From: Sindora glabra
Lineage: Eukaryota; Streptophyta; Magnoliopsida; Fabales; Fabaceae
Reading direction: 5' to 3'
NCBI GenBank assembly: GCA_020226215.1
Contig: CM035230.1
Location: forward strand, 1,883,501 to 1,947,500
Length of the DNA: 64,000 bases
Below are positions 12,348-25,613 of the stretch, in pieces. Within the stretch, counting starts at the first letter, position 1. Each line of letters opens with the position of its first letter. Made by a program: the position numbers and the translations under genes. Under the pieces are notes generated by a model. It was not told where the DNA came from. It saw only the letters and a list, made by a program, of their open reading frames with translations, and searched no databases.

Positions 12348-14650
12348 AGGCACAAGGAAATATTGATTAGCATTCTTTGAATTTAGAAAATAGGGGAAAG
12401 ATGGAAAAGGCTTAAAAAAGGAATAGATTTAAAAAATGTAACATCATTGAGTATAAGAATATCCAATAAAAACACATTTCAACAACCAAGGATCCAATTT
12501 GGATACTTGAAGATGATTATCATGAATGAAACATATGTAACAAAAAATATGAGGGTGAATAGGAAATAAAGATTTAAAGGGAAACAAAGTAGAAAAAGGT
12601 ACCTAACCATCTAAAATTGAAGAAGTCATGCAATTTATCAAAAAATAGGTTGCAGAAACTGTATCTACCTAAAAAACTTTAGAAACCTTCACTTGAAATA
12701 AAAGAGCATGATAAATTTCAATTAAATGTTAATTCTTCTATTCAACTACTCCATTTTGTTGTGGAGTAATTACACAAGAAGACTAATGAATTATACTATA
12801 TTGAGATAAATAAGTTGAGAACTGTGTAGAAAAATACTCTTTAACATTATCGCTTCATAAATCATGAATATTTGTGTGAAACTAATTTCTAACTTTAGTA
12901 TGAAAAGTATAAAAAATATTAAATAACTCTAAATGATTTTTCATTAAATAGAGCTAAGCCATTTTTAAATAATCATGTAGAAAAGACATAAAATAATAAA
13001 AATTAGATTTTGAAATAATTGGGCAAAATCCCCAAATATCTAAATGCACTAACTCAAATAGGGATGAAACCTGCTTATGAACTCTAGGGACATGGGACTA
13101 ATGATGTTGTTTAGCAAATTGATAAAACTCACAATCTAAATGAGAAACAAATTCTAAACTAAGACATAACTTTTGTAAAGATAATAAAGAAGGATAACCA
13201 AGGAGACAATTTAACTAATGTAGAGCGAAGGTAGTAATAGTAGTAGTTAGTTGAGTAATTTTTTCATTCAACATATAAAATCCCCTATATTTATATCCAC
13301 TAACAAAAATCTTCTTCCTTAACAGATCTTGAAACATACAATAACTAGGAAAAAATAAAATACCATAATTATAAGCATGTATAATTTAGTTAACTGAAAG
13401 TAAATTAAATAGAAAGTTTGGGAGATGCAAAACATTAAACAGAGAGATATCAAAGTGACATTAACCTTATCACTTCTAACAACAAATATAGTAGACCTAT
13501 TAGTTAAAGTAACATGAGAAAGATGAGAAATATTACAGGAAGATACCTATTTGACCTGTTATATGACCAGTGGCCCCAAAATTAATGACTCATCTAGAAT
13601 TAGAATTAGAGAGACATGCAATAGGATGACCTATTTGAATTATTGTGGCAGTAGGCTAGGTAGATGATGAATGTAAGGAGGCTTTCGATTGCAAATACTT
13701 AGCATGTTCACTACTAGATAATAATTTACCATTATTTTTTAATTCTTGTGCCATATATGCAAACTTGGATTGCTGTGTATTCTTTCCTACTAATTGTGGC
13801 CAAAATTTCTTGATGTGTCCTTATTCTTGATAGTAATAACAAATTAAAACTGAATCTCCTCTCTTCCTCCTTCATTGTAGTTACCTTGCACTTTTCTTTT
13901 TCTTCTGCTACATTTAGTATTACCACAACCACCTTAAGTGCCTAACCTAACTAATGCAGCTAACTTATTCACATTTGAAGATGGAGAAAAGGAATAGATA
14001 TCCTTGGATGCTCTCTAAACTCGATAATAAGTTATTTTTCAAGTGAATGGCTTAAAACTAGATAAAATCTATTAATATGTTCTACTAAGCTTAAAAGGTA
14101 AACGCATCAAATAACATAAAGTTGCTAATTATTCTTGCTGAGAATGTATTTCATAAATATCACAAGTAATAGGTAGAAGGGAATTCCACTATTCATAAAT
14201 ACGATTGAACTTAATATAAATTTGAGCATTGGTTTTACCTTTTTCATTCAATTAGAATAAGGACAGTTAAATCATATATCTAGTTTAGATTATCCTTTTT
14301 TGAATATAAAAACTCAATGGACTCTTATAACTCCTTAATAATATGATAGTAAATAATACTAGCTAGAGTGTCACACACTAACTTGAATAATCGATGATCC
14401 TTTACAACCTGTTGTTAACTTAAGTCATTTATGGGAGGCTCTTGAGTGAGATGGTGTGACATATAAACTTTATCAACATAATATTTAATTGCCCTTTTCC
14501 AAGTAACATATTATCATTCTTGGACATCTAACTTCTGCTCAGTTATTTTCCTACTAACTAAAAGTAATTTTGAAAAATTAGATTTAAGTTCTCTTTTTTA
14601 ATTTTCTAGACTTTTAAGAGGCTTAAACTTGCTAGTCATCCTAGAACTAT
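12348..14650 (-). pseudogene. Copia gag, protease and integrase relic
   Basis: On the minus strand, the gag relic (about 14650-13650) includes YVTWKRAIKYYVDK and later FLYSKK, typical of copia gag. The protease motif reads VINFGATGHITG (13569-13583 for NFGAT) where DSGATDH is expected, so the catalytic aspartate is Asn. The integrase region follows, and near 12470 it reaches KCVFIGYS, the conserved segment near the integrase C-terminus. Stops are frequent. Short frames here, such as 13732-13932, are fragments of this relic and not separate genes. Confidence 0.8.
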
Positions 14651-15187
14651 CATCCATGATAAATAACATTACTAGAAAATAAATTATAAACTAAAAAATT
14701 AGCCATAAAAAAAATAAAAACACACTACTAGAATCACAAAATTGCAAAACCAATCTCACAGGAAGACTCAGGGTCTTCTGGAATAGTACTTGATCGAAGC
14801 TCACTGTCATATAAATTGCCACACGCTACCACTCTCCTTTGTACTTGGGCTTTATGTGCTACCATATATCCCATATGTATGCGCTGCCTTTCTTGGACTG
14901 CCTCATTGTGATCTATCATGGTGTACCTAGATCTTTTTTCTAGTAACTAGAACTACTTCGGTGGCACTGGATAGCACTACTGCTTTTCTTCACTGCCATA
15001 CATTGTCACCAAATAGTACCTCTAAGGTCTAAGCTTCCATCAATATGTGACGTAAATTGCCACTGGTCCCACTGTGACCTTAGTCACGGGTAAAAGATAA
15101 AAAAAAAAGTAAAGAGAGAAAAAGAGAGAGAATTGGATTTTTTTAATCTATTTTTATTTATTAGGGTAGGAGAAGCATACCTAGATA

Positions 15188-15200
15188 GCTCTAGATATCA
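15188..15200 (-). other. Primer binding site of the copia element
   Basis: On the minus strand TGATATCTAGAGC directly follows the 5' LTR. It resembles TGGTATCAGAGC, the site complementary to initiator tRNA-Met, with one transition and one inserted base. Its position next to the LTR supports the call. Confidence 0.6.
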
Positions 15201-15314
15201 TATTAATTAGAGGAGAATTTATAATGTTATATTCTTAATCGAATTAGATAGTCACTATATATAATATACATATTGCAACATTAAGAATTGTGATGCATTG
15301 CTAAAAATACACAA
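15201..15314 (-). repeat. 5' LTR of the copia element, degraded
   Basis: The first 80 bases align with 8850-8930, including AGAATTTATAATGTTATAT and the TCACTA...TATAATAT block, with a short deletion. The terminal TG has become TA. The right border is uncertain (15280-15314). Confidence 0.55.
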
Positions 15315-15474
15315 GTCTAGTTGAATATTTATATGATGAATTTCATGAAGAAAAGGGACAATAACAAAAACAACAAACAAGAAATTCTAGTAGGAAGAAG
15401 TTCTATATATATTGTGAAAAAATATAGTGAGAACAACATACCAAAAAAGAGATCTAATAGTTTGCAATACCAAA

Positions 15475-18333
15475 TGTAATGACCCTAAATTAGTATAATA
15501 GTGACGATGAAAAAAAAAATAATAATAAAATAAAAAATTTTTAAAAACTTTATAATAAGTGAAATTTTACTTAGAAACCTAAGAATAGATTTTAGAAATT
15601 TCGCTCAGAAATTCATTGAATTTCTAGTACTCAATAAAGCGAAAAAGTGAGAAAATACGCCGAAATTATAGTAAATTAATTTTAAAAATTTTTTGATGGT
15701 CAAAAATAATTTTCAAAGCTCAAAAATGATTATGGAAAGTCAAAATAAAAATTTTAAAAAAACATTTAGAAGCCTAAGGATGAAAATGTAAAGAAAATAA
15801 GTAATTCGGGGCTGAATTGTAATAAACCCCTTTATCTTTTTAGCCTTTTGTATTTTTATTGTATAGGTTGGGTTGGCCCAAGCCTTTTTTAGGTCCAAAT
15901 ATTAAAAATTAAGGCCTAAATTCATGACTAAAAAATAACCCAAACTTCCAAAAGAAGCCAAGGACCAAAATGAAAGAAAAAGGTAAAACTTGGGGCCAAA
16001 AGTGTAATATTTGAGAAATTTTGATTTGTGTCATATTTTTATTGGCTAAAAGAGGATTAGCTAGTTTGAAACCTCAGACCACTTGGATGTCCCATGAAGC
16101 CATCCAAATGTCCCCAAAATCCAAGACAAAATTAATTTTTGGATTTGATGAAATTGTAGAATTTTTTAGAAATTTCTTTAAACAATTTTTATATAAATCA
16201 AGAGAGACTTAGTAGTAGAAAATTTGCTGCTCCACTCTAGCCCAAACGTGACAACATAGAGAAGGAGAAAAGGAAAGTTAGACAAAGCAAATTGAAGGAA
16301 AACTTAGCAAGTCAAATAAGTAGATCATTAATTCCTTTTAATCCCCCTAATTTCTTATGGTATTCCTCTTCTTCTTAATCCTAAAATATGATTTTATTTT
16401 CTTGAAGTCACCTCCCTCTCCCTTAGAACTCAGTGTTGGAAAGAAGAAGAAAGGAGTAAAGATTTGAGGTGAGTAATAGCTTGTTACAAATCTTATGATT
16501 TTCCAATACTAGATTGTCAAGATGAATATGATTCCTTGAATGTGATTTGTGTTAGTTGCTGTGGTAATCAGTTTGAAATTATTTAAACATGTGATGATAT
16601 TGTTGAAAGTGAGTATTGGAATCATGAATGATGAGAATGGAATTGTTTTTGCTATTGTAAAGAAATTGCTAAGGTTATGTTGGAAATGGTATCAAGAAGG
16701 AAAAAGAATGCTGTTGAAATTTTGGTGGGTGAATAGTTACATGAAACCTAGGTGATTTATCATCAAAAAAATTTGATTTTTGATATCCTAAGGTCTCCCA
16801 TAGTGTGAGGTTGAATTCTGGAAATTTTTAGGATTTTTAGAAACTTCTAGATATTTTAGGAGAATTTCCTAAGTAAGGTCATCAGTGCTATCCAGAAATA
16901 GGGCACTTTCGCGTTGGCTTCTATTTTTGAATTTTTTGAGGCTTGAAAAGATCATGAAAAATCGTGAAAAATTTAGGGAATCCATTCAAGATGTTATTAA
17001 TATTGTAAAATTTTCAAGGCAAACGGAGATGAATTGGTCACCCAATAAAATTGTGAAAAAGAGTTGTTCATGATAAAATCCGAAAATTTTCAGTCTTGTT
17101 CACAAAATTTTTAGGAGTATCAAATGGTTGAGAAAAATTTGTATGAGTCACTCTAATTGTGTTGTATCATGAGTCAAAATTTCAGAAATATTAAATTTTA
17201 TTTAGTCCCCCAAATAATTCCTACCCTTATGCTATCTAAATAGGGCCTAGAACAAGGAAGAACCTTTGTGTGATATGAATTGTTTGATTTGTGTACATGA
17301 ATATCCTTTAGGAATTGATATGATAATGACCCTAGGAGGATAAATGAAGCATAAAACACTCATGGCATAGTTGGTATTTTGATACATTTCTCGAGGAAAA
17401 TTGTGGTTGATGCATGTAGCGTCCCATAATTGTTCATTTTGCTTATGAAAATGTGGGAGGGAGCAAACATCTTTCGTAGAGAAGGAGATGAGGGGTAAGT
17501 AGTGGAAGGAAAAGGTTGGTGGCCTTGAGCCTACGGTGGCGGAGGATAAGATTGGACCGAAGATATAAAGTGATATTGCATACCAACTAAGGCCATTTCT
17601 CAAAGAACATATGATCTAAACTTGGACTTCTAATTGAATGTATGATTCATAAGTAGAAAAGAAATCTTAGATAGGAAAACCAAAAAGGGCAATAACAAGT
17701 TATTACTCACTGAGTATGTCTTATACTCACTTTGTCTATTGTATTGAAATTACAAATTTAAATCATGGATCCATGGACGCGTAATAACACTTACCGAGGA
17801 TATGCCACTACACCCCACGGAACATATGGATTGGAGCTCCACATTGAAATTCGGGTTACTCTTGATGATGTAAAATTTTTGTATCGCGTAGACTATTGGC
17901 CTCTGAACATGAAGTTAAATGTCCTTGACTTTTTCTTTTCACTAGTGTAGGTCACCTCGGACGATGAGTCTAGGAGTAATGTGACATCATTAGGGCCTAG
18001 GGTGTCTAGTTCTAGTTCTCCTCCAGAATTTGATCCGAAGGAGGAGGGTCCTAATTGGGTTAGCAAGTCAGATAATTAGGGATAGAGTATTTACAGTACT
18101 GTAAATAACTTATCTTTGTGAATATTTTTGTGATCTTTATACGTATGTTCTATATCTTATTTTGGTATTTTAACATTTTTATTATCTATTTATTTTCGTA
18201 TGCCTTAATGTTAGTTTTATAAAAATATGCGATACTGTATTGTCTTTGGAGGCTAGTAAGGATATCTTATCAGTGTGGAATATTGATTGGATATCTTTAC
18301 GCCGGTCACGACAAAATAAGTCGGGCCATGACA
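15475..18333 (+). mobile_element. Solo long LTR (Ty3/gypsy-type), 2.86 kb
   Basis: It begins TGTAATGACCC and ends GGGCCATGACA. A perfect 5-bp target duplication, CCAAA, flanks it at 15470-15474 and 18334-18338. No primer site or pol sequence lies inside. The length and ends suit the long-LTR plant gypsy lineages. It shares ordered blocks with the LTR at 1-1100 in the other orientation. Frames inside (for example 16549-16755 and 17247-17603) have no recognisable similarity and are taken as chance. It sits about 160 bp beyond the copia element, so it is not nested within it. Confidence 0.92.
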
Positions 18334-19970
18334 CCAAACACGAAGGATACCATTACACACTCAAATTTTAGACTATTATAATTAAGTGACATAAATTAAT
18401 TATCAATCTTGCTTACATAGGACTAAGCAAGAAATACAATAATCCATATATGTTCACAGCATTAAGAGGTGTCTTTATCATTAGATATAAGTTTTAGAGA
18501 AATATTAATGGCTGACTACCTGAAAAGAATTCATAATGACATTAGAAAGCCTTTATTCATCCAAGAATCATTTCCCTTTAAAAATTAAGATAAGATGTAT
18601 CTTAGGGATGACATGCTTATATCATTTAGAAATATGTGTGCTAACACCATATGTTTATATGTGACAAAAAGAGTGGAAATAGTAATAATACTTACATGTT
18701 CATCATCTAGGTCATGTTCTCCCTTTTTAGTAAAATTGTACCTGAAAAGTTTGAAGCAACAAGTCAAGCTAGTGCAAAAAAGGGAAAACAAAATAAGCAA
18801 AAAGATAGATTGAAACACCTAGGTATAGTTACAAACATTATTGCTTACCTAGGGATTTTCTACTCTTCTTTTTTATGTTTACTTCCTTACCATCATTTAG
18901 GATCAAGTTCATGTATTCATCAAACCCATAAGCAACCTAATAAAGAACAACTTAATTTAGTTTTGACATAAAAAAGCAAAAATAGTAAAATAGGCATTTT
19001 TCCCAAAAAAGCTATCAAATTCTACTATTTGTTGATATTCTTAAAGGCTAATCAATTTATTCTATTTCAAACTTTGCTTTACATGAGTTGTGTTACTTGA
19101 TCATATAAAATAAAATATTGCATATATCTCATACATGAGTAATGAAACCATAAAGAGCATAAAATGAGCTATCTTAAGAATTCACAAAGATGTCTTTTTA
19201 CCCATTAATAGACCTAAAATGATGGATAATGTTATTGAAAGCTTCAAGCATATTTGAGAATACACATATCAATTAGAAAGAGTACTATCTCTAATAGTCC
19301 CCTAATGAAAAAAATGCAATTTCAAGATTATTAGAATATGTCTAGTAATCCCTAAGTGAAAGTTATCAAAAACATAGAATTAAACATCCTTGGAGGCTGA
19401 CTTAAGGGATTGTAAATAGAAATTGAAGATTTTAAGAAAAATTTGAATGCTTAGGGGGAACAGTCTATGAAATATGACTTAGAATGTAGATGCTATTGAA
19501 TAACATGAAAGATAGTTCATATTAGACCAAAGAAGAAAATAAAAGATAAAAGAAACTACTCTTGTTTAACTTGCCATATAATATATTCTTTTTAAGTAAC
19601 ATAGGAATTAAGGAAAGGTTGTAAATAACAATTGAATGGTGTGGGTAAGCATTCTAAGGTAAACTATAGTATAGGTTTTGCCATATTGAAATAAAATGAC
19701 AATTATATTGGGGAAGCATGATATTTAACTCAAACTCGATTGGAAATAAATAGGATGTGTAGTCATTCTCATCCAATATGAAGTTCCTACTAAAAGAGAA
19801 TAATTTTGAACAATTTCAAGTTTGAATTTTTTAGAGACATCCTCAACAAATTCTAAATAGGCAAACCTTTAGAAATAAGAACTAAGAGCCTCATGTAAAA
19901 GTAGAGTAATAATTCATAAGAAAAAATTAGAACATCTAAAATAAACATAAAATTAAGTTTCAAGAAATGA

Positions 19971-20012
<42 letters not shown>
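19971..20012. repeat. (ATT)14 microsatellite
   Basis: Fourteen uninterrupted ATT units. It is preceded by GAAATGA and followed by TTATATGATTTAAATTTTAAATC, which is itself palindromic AT sequence. Confidence 0.97.
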
Positions 20013-21306
20013 TATATGATTTAAATTTTAAATCAATATCAATATCAATATATATTAAATAATAAAAGGTTGCAATTATACAATTACACGACTTTTAATT
20101 CACAAATCCTTCTACTCAAAAAACTAAATTTTAATGCATGCTTTCTATAACTAAATTTAGATAATTAAAGAATAATTCAATAAAAAAACTACAAAAAAAA
20201 AAGAATAAAAAAGCAAAGACAAGAAGAAAAGAGTGAAATTTGACTTATGCTTCGAAGGAACTTGAAGATCAAATTCTAACAAAAAAATGGAAATTGGTGT
20301 TTGTTAGTAAATGACTAAGAAGGTATCAAACATGATAATTAAAAAAAATTTAGGTGAAGTTATAATAGGTTAGGTCATAATCCTTTAAAATTTAATACTT
20401 GCCAATGTTGCTTCTTCCTTGTTAAGCTTTAATCTACTGCTTTTTCTTCTGATGTACAAATTGTGAGTGACCTTTTTATGAGCGCTTGAAGTAAAGATTA
20501 TGTAATAGACTAAGTTTAAAACCTAGATATATGTCATAAGTCAGTCTTGTGACTTAAGTTAGCAAGACAAATGAACTTTAATTGAGATGAAACTTTACAT
20601 AAAAATTAAACATCATGTGGAGGTCTGGTGGCATAAATTTGGGAGGATTTTCACTTATATGATTTTTAGGTTTTTTTCTTGTTTTAGGAGTATTTTTATA
20701 ATTTTAATCATGGTGATTTGTCTAGTATGAATAAAAAAGAACATAGTTACGATCTTTAGGTTTTTATCTTTATTTAATGTATTGTATTACTTTAGATCCT
20801 TCCTAGATTCTAAGAAAAACCTTTATGACATTTTAGAAAAAGTATGTCTACTTCTATTGTTAGGGCTTTGAGTTAAAATGCTTTTTAGGAAGGGAATCTT
20901 TGATGGCCTTGGTGATCACTTGCAATTAGTTTAGGGGTTGAAATGTGTGGGTTGGTAGGCTTCTTTATACATTCTAAAATATGTAATGAGATGTACTATG
21001 AATAAAAGAAATAGCCTATCTTCTACTAAAATTAGTCCATAGTTTTGTTTGCTTTTTGCCATATTCATCTATATTACTTAAATGTTTATCCTTGCCTTAA
21101 TATATGTTTTCTAATTAGTTACTATTTCACTATGTGCTATGTGCTACCTTAAGATTAACTTAATATGCTTATTATTATGGGTGTTTCTTGTCATTTTTAG
21201 AACCTCAAATGATAAATAATCAATTAGCTAGTTTATTCTCAAGTGGTAAGTGTCCAAGTATCACATTTTCCATAACCTAAATTATTGGATCATGATATTT
21301 GTTATT

Positions 21307-21330
21307 AAAGCATGGTTTCAACCATGCTTT
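21307..21330. repeat. Near-perfect palindrome
   Basis: AAAGCATGGTT and AACCATGCTTT form 11-base arms around a 2-base centre. It lies just upstream of the gag relic. The arms could form a hairpin in RNA, but no function is evident. Confidence 0.7.
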
Positions 21331-21555
21331 TCTTTATTCCACTACCTTTTTTCAAGTCACCAAATAACATCAAAGAAAATGATTACTACTGAATAGTTTG
21401 ATATTATTAAAAACACTCTCAAGAATCTTAAGGGATATGTTAATATTGTAAAGATATTGCAAATTGAGAAAATCCCTAAACTCTTTTAAAGGGCCAAAGA
21501 TTAGGAGGCACTCAAGCATTGAGTCAATACTCTTGAAATGAGCAAAGGAGTCAAA

Positions 21556-22700
21556 AGCTTAAGGAGTAATTGTGCTCCACAAGGAAGTAAGTAAATTGTT
21601 ATGATCGAAACTAAATAAATGTAATTAAGGAATGCTTTGAAAGGCCTTCCTAATGAGATGAAGGATGTTGTAATGACTTTTTGAATGAAGGTAGGTGACT
21701 TGGCAACCTTGGTAAAGATAATGATGATGGCTCTTAATAACAGTCCACAAGAGTATAGTGCTTCAGAATGGAAAGGAAAGCTAAAATCCCTAAACCAAGG
21801 CTAGATGTAGCTGAAGAACTTTGTGTTCAACTTAGATTAATCAAAAGTTAGAGAACTTTGTATTCAACTTGGATCAATACTTCCATGCTATTAGCATCAA
21901 GTCAGAGGAAATTTAACAAATCATACTCTATATTCCTTGCGGACAATGTTAAAATCTAGTAAATGATTAAGTACCAAAAGATTTAAGAGGGAATGTAGCA
22001 AATCAAAACTTGAGAAAAGCTAAAATAAAAGTTAAAGGCATATCTTTATCCCAAGAATATGGAATATTTGGCTAGATGCATGTTGTGAGAGTTGCAACAA
22101 ATAGGATTAATGCAAAAGTATGTGAAAAAGTTCACAATAGTGATATTGGATATTCGAGATATGATTAAGAAAGGCAAACTCTTTTATTTTGTTAATGGTT
22201 TTCCATGAGAAGCTACTATAGAACCTCAAAGGAGAAAAGTTTAAATCATTTCAAAAGTGGTGACAGTTGCTAAGTGCTTGTTTGACTATGATTTCCCCAG
22301 TTCTAAAGTCTCTTAGAGGAAATGGGCTTAATTCTGGTAAAGATGTCAGATAATTGATAGGGTTAGTAAACCCAAAAGTAGGGGAGAGGTCCCAATAATT
22401 CCTACCCATATGCAAACCTTAGCATTATCTTATTCATCCAATAACAAAAGGAAGAAGACTTTATCCCATTTCTTATGCCATAGACCGCATAAGGTGGTAA
22501 AGTGTCCATAGAGAGTTACTTTAAATGCTTTACAAGCCAGACTCTAAGGAGAGAGATTGGGAGCCAACAAAAGTGGTGCAATAACCTAGATAGGGATGGT
22601 GAGACTTATGTTAGGATTGATGCACTCTAAATCATAGCACTTCTAAAGATAGAATGGTGAGATAGATCCTTTTTCCTTACCAAGAATCTATCCATGCAAG
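21556..22700 (+). pseudogene. Ty3/gypsy gag relic (third family)
   Basis: Scattered frames match plant gypsy gag: a segment at about 21990-22190 reads KTWEKLK then, after frameshifts, YVKKFTIVILDIRDM and KGKLFYFVNGF, corresponding to the capsid region (TWEEF...YVREF...LMLQI...LFSFMDGL). A zinc-knuckle remnant at 22466-22508 reads HFLCHRPHKVVKCP, in which the first Cys is replaced by His. The tail at about 22550 resembles the post-knuckle linker. No protease or pol follows; the sequence leaves the element by about 22700. It belongs to neither of the other two gypsy families here. Confidence 0.7.
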
Positions 22701-23336
22701 GAGCTGTGTAAGATTACCGATACTAGCCTACATAGTAAGCAAGCAAGGTAGTGGAGGTGGTGATTATTAAATTTTATTTGTGCATTATTATGATTACTAT
22801 TGGTTAATTTGGTTTTACTAAAGTGATGACATGCCACTAGTTTCTTTTGTGACTAACCATTGGTAATTTCAAAGTTATGTGACCTGTGTGTCATTGTTGT
22901 AAGTGAAAACTTACAACTATGTGATTTCTTGCATGCAAAAAGCAATCACAATAATAGAAAATTATATATGCTAGGTAGTTGTTCTCGACCACACACCTAT
23001 ACTCTCTAGTAACTTCATAGAATCCTCCTTGAAGGGACTTGTCTCCTTATCACATTTGATGAAACCTATGTAATAAAAAACTTGCTCAAATACCAAATTT
23101 TAAAAAAAAATTAAGAATATATTTATGGATCCTAGGCATGTCATAATTTACAAATATAGTTAAACTATTATAACCATTGTAGAGAAGCAAGTTAAGCAAA
23201 TACCTTCATATCTTCTCATCTTCATAGACTATAAAATAACTAAAAAAATTGAGAAGATATACCTTAAGTTATAAGAATTTTGCAAGAGTTTGTAATAAAC
23301 AAAAAAAAGAACAAAGTTAGAACAAAATTGACATCT
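22701..23336. other. Unassigned AT-rich spacer
   Basis: Lies between the gag relic and the Athila-like LTR. No coding similarity or clear repeat structure is visible. Confidence 0.5.
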
Positions 23337-24971
23337 TGATAATAAGAAAAATATTTAATATTTTTTTCCTATTTTATATCTCTTAGGTGTTATATTTTCT
23401 TAATTTCACTGATTATACCTTGTTTTATAATTTTAGATTGATTTTATAATATTATGAATTTATTCAATAAATGTTGGATTTTGATACTATTTCTATTTTT
23501 CAGTTATATCTTAGGTTTTGAATGTTGGATTGAGGTAAATTTTATATTGTTGAAAATATTAAAGAGAGAACTATAACTTTCATGTTTTGGTCCAAGCCTA
23601 GTTTAGGCGTTTTGGAGGTCATATGTAGCTAAGAAATTGAAGTTGTGTTCCTATCCCAATTGAACCCACTTCTATATTTAGGTCATATTTAGAGTTATAA
23701 TGGTTTGATTAACCTAAAACTAGCATCTAAATTCTCATAAGACATAGGCCTACAAGTTTCATGTTTATAGGTTTTCCAAATTACATAGATTTCATGATCA
23801 AAATCTGGTTAGAAGTTAAACCTACGGGAATTTACTAATGTAACTATTAGATTTAATTGTCTTGTTAAAAATAGGTCTGAGATTCTAAAAATTAGGAAGA
23901 CCTTATTATTGTAATCCTAAGAGTCATGCAATCCTAGTACAATAGGGTTTTAGCTTAATTAGGTTAAATAAATAAGGGAGAGACTCATTACACTTCAGAT
24001 TTTACACACTATTGAGAATTCAGCAACCATTAGTTTTCTCTCTTTTCTTATTTTCAAGCCATGGAAGGTAAAGACTCTTACTTTATTCAAGGATTGTGAA
24101 GCTCTTCTCTTTAAAGATTATGAGATCTTGATTAGTAATGTTAATTTTCTCCTATTGATTTTCCTTTTGCTCTAATTGTTTCTGCTAAATTATTGAAATT
24201 ACTTATGTTAAGTGCTGATTTAGTATAATTGGTACTCAATCTCATGATTTCTATTATTTTTCTATTTTAATGTGAAACTATGGTTGGTTAATTATGGTTT
24301 TACATGTTAGAATAAAGGGTTAGGGGATTGCTTCAGTGGTATTTGATTTAATTTCCTAAATTAACTAAATTCTATCTTTAAGTTAATTTTGATCTAGTTT
24401 AAAGGTTATAGTGATTGCTTAATTCAACTAATCTTAATTGACCAAACTCTAAATGGTAATGTAGCATAGGATTCATGGTTCTATGTAATCCAAAGTTGAA
24501 AAATTAATTAGAATAATTAAATATTTTGTGATCTAGAATTAATTCATATTAAGAGTTATCATATCTTTGAATTGACTATTTTACTCCATTAGATTACTTT
24601 ATGTTTACTTTCTGCTTATTGTCTTTGATTTTAGTTATTGAAATTACTTTAATTTCATATAAACCCCCTAAATTCTAGAATTTGTGTTTTGCATTCTATT
24701 ATTGCATAATTATATATACAGTATACAACATATTACATAGTGTATTATGTTTTTATTATAGCATTCTATTTTATTGCATTTGCATCCCATTTGCATCAGT
24801 TTCTTTCATTTTCATTTTATCAACAAGTCAACAATTGTGTAGATATTGTTAAGAATTCATTTAGAAAAGATAAAATTAAAAGATCACTAGAGGTACGATT
24901 TGATTGTGCCATTTTTTTGTATTATTTCTTCAGTAGACTAGTTCTAACTAATTTTGGTGCATTGCAAATCA
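23337..24971 (+). repeat. 5' LTR of the Athila-like element
   Basis: Begins TGATAATAAG and ends AAATCA, seven bases before the primer site. Its first 530 or so bases match 29929-30468 closely, for example TTTTTTCCTATTTTAT, TATCTCTTAGGTGTTATATT and the CCCAATTGAACCCACTTCTA block. Length 1635 bp. Small frames at its 3' end (24740-25030) have no similarity. Confidence 0.8.
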
Positions 24972-24977
24972 AAATTT

Positions 24978-24998
24978 TGGCACCATTGCCAAGGATCG
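24978..24998 (+). other. Primer binding site, tRNA-Asp type
   Basis: TGGCACCATTGCCAAGGATC differs by transitions from TGGCGCCGTTGCCGGGGATC, the Athila/Tat site complementary to the tRNA-Asp 3' end. It lies right after the 5' LTR. Confidence 0.8.
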
Positions 24999-25613
24999 TC
25001 TGGAATTTATATCTTCCCACATATTTCTAATAGTATATTACATAATTATTCAAGCATTTCAATTAGTAATTGCATCTGTTGATTGTGTTTCTTGCATTTT
25101 ATGGTAGCTTTAAGTTTCTACATTTTCTTGGATTCCATTGCATTTCTTTTTTATTTTCATATCTTTACTTCAATTTATTGCATTTTTTCGTATTATACAT
25201 CATCAACATTAAAACAGAGGTTTTTGGCTTGAGAAAATTAATTTTCAAGCATTTTTTAGCTTACCACCCCTAAGAACTATACTAAGTCTCACAAGCTTCA
25301 ATTGAGTTGAAATTTTTACAAGAGTTAGATTTGATTTCTCTTATCAAAAGTCATAAGCTTTAAGCTTGTGAGGTGCCTTATTTTTTGATCAAATTCCATT
25401 ATTTTGACCATTTTTTAATTTTTTTTAAAAGATTTTATTACATTTTTAGGTTCTCTATAGTTATATAAAAACTCTTATAGTGGTCCCATAATTTTTAAAA
25501 ATGTCTAGATAGGTTAATTAGATGTGTTTAGATTAATTTTTCATAGGGCATTGTCATTTTGTGTTTTTGTGTTCTTATAACTTTCCTAGTGTCGTGTTGT
25601 GTAATGTTAGTGC

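Larger units (their letters stand above)
8850..15314 (-). mobile_element. Ty1/copia element, decayed, with nested solo LTR
   Basis: Read on the minus strand the order is 5' LTR (about 15314-15201), primer site (15200-15188), gag (about 14650-13650), protease (13583-13569), integrase (about 13500-12350), reverse transcriptase (about 10420-9590), RNase H (about 9480-9060), polypurine tract (8989-8980) and 3' LTR (8979-8850). Integrase before RT is the defining copia order. All coding segments carry stops and frameshifts. An unrelated solo LTR sits between integrase and RT. A clean target duplication was not found; GTGAT at 8845-8849 recurs at 15290-15294, but that would end the right LTR at an unlikely place. 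Confidence 0.85.
18334..21555. other. AT-rich stretch, mostly unassigned; possible LTR remnant at its right end
   Basis: No recognisable protein is seen on either strand. A frame at 18714-18971 shows Lys/Gln-rich then hydrophobic sequence but no known domain. Sequence at about 20940-21240 (AATAAAAGAAATAG followed by pyrimidine-rich DNA) could be the 5' LTR or leader of the gag relic that follows, but I found no matching partner. Confidence 0.5.

Noticed and set aside
8845..15294. GTGAT as target duplication of the copia element
   Set aside because: The left copy abuts the LTR, but the right copy would require the LTR to end in AATT rather than CA; the match may be chance.
17247..17603. 118-codon minus-strand open frame
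   Set aside because: It lies wholly inside the solo LTR at 15475-18333 and shows no recognisable domain; long LTRs often contain chance frames.
24740..25273. Two adjacent hydrophobic frames that look like small membrane proteins
   Set aside because: They overlap the LTR end, primer site and leader of the Athila-like element; T-rich DNA translates into Phe/Leu/Ile-rich peptides.
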